Below are positions 63,955-64,000 of a stretch of DNA of 64,000 nucleotides, piece after piece. Position 1 is the stretch's first letter, and every line of letters begins with the position of its first letter. Made by a program: the position numbers and the translations under genes. This DNA is from Bacteroidota bacterium (lineage in GTDB: Bacteria; Bacteroidota; Bacteroidia; Bacteroidales; Lentimicrobiaceae): contig WSXX01000007.1 of NCBI GenBank assembly GCA_009773515.1, positions 113,227-177,226 of the forward strand, in the 5' to 3' direction. The notes under the pieces were generated by a model. It made no database searches, had not been told where the DNA came from, and worked only from the letters and a program-made list of their open reading frames with translations.

Positions 63955-64000
63955 TCAGTGACAGAAGAGGTGGTAAAAATAGCAAAATTTTGGGATTAGA

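Overview
The window is chromosomal DNA of a Bacteroidetes bacterium, most likely a member of the Bacteroidales or a near relative and not obviously a host pathogen. The evidence is moderate to low GC, eight large exported proteins ending in a type IX secretion system (T9SS) type A sorting domain, a PorZ homologue, intergenic -7 elements of the Bacteroidetes form TAnnTTTG, menaquinone-type genes (ubiE/menG, polyprenyl synthase) and the short palindromic intergenic repeats common in this phylum. No rRNA, tRNA or CRISPR array was seen.

Layout. 1-4.1 kb: a partial GNAT/nitrilase-type gene, a small GNAT, a zinc-ribbon protein, a ROK sugar kinase and a cold-shock protein. 4.2-6.9 kb: a tight three-gene cassette of PqqD-like protein, ATP-grasp ligase and PLP-dependent decarboxylase, which looks like a small uncharacterised biosynthetic unit. 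7.1-11.9 kb: an apparent operon of ECF sigma factor, urea transporter fused to an M23 peptidase domain, YaiO-like TPR/outer-membrane barrel, and TPR protein. 11.9-17.8 kb: housekeeping genes: pcm with an amber codon between a signal peptide and the enzyme, an epimerase, a gluzincin lipoprotein, ubiE and a cytidylate kinase-like gene. 18.1-24.8 kb: porZ, an AraC regulator with an HMA-like N-terminus, and a hybrid histidine kinase/sigma-54 response regulator pair.

25-38.8 kb is a reverse-strand block of T9SS cargo: two C25 (gingipain-family) peptidases, an Asp-box propeller protein and an M14 carboxypeptidase. 39.2-52 kb returns to core functions: a TolB-like propeller/barrel protein, class II ribonucleotide reductase, pterin dehydratase, radical SAM protein, polyprenyl synthase, a PhoR/PhoB-like pair, a CAP-domain protein and a PorT-like barrel. 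52-63.7 kb holds a T9SS protein with duplicated jelly-roll-like domains, a NYN-CSD RNA-binding protein, and two adjacent C25 peptidases. One of these keeps the Kgp (Lys-gingipain) signature residues and the other the Rgp (Arg-gingipain) ones. The last 100 bases carry direct repeats resembling the end of an IS21-type element.

How it fits together: the window is dominated by an extracellular proteolysis and surface-display programme. Kgp-like and Rgp-like endopeptidases, further C25 peptidases, a carboxypeptidase and a propeller protein share accessory modules, are exported by T9SS, and PorZ is encoded here as part of the attachment machinery. Functions were assigned by reading translated sequences and recalling family motifs; no database search was run.
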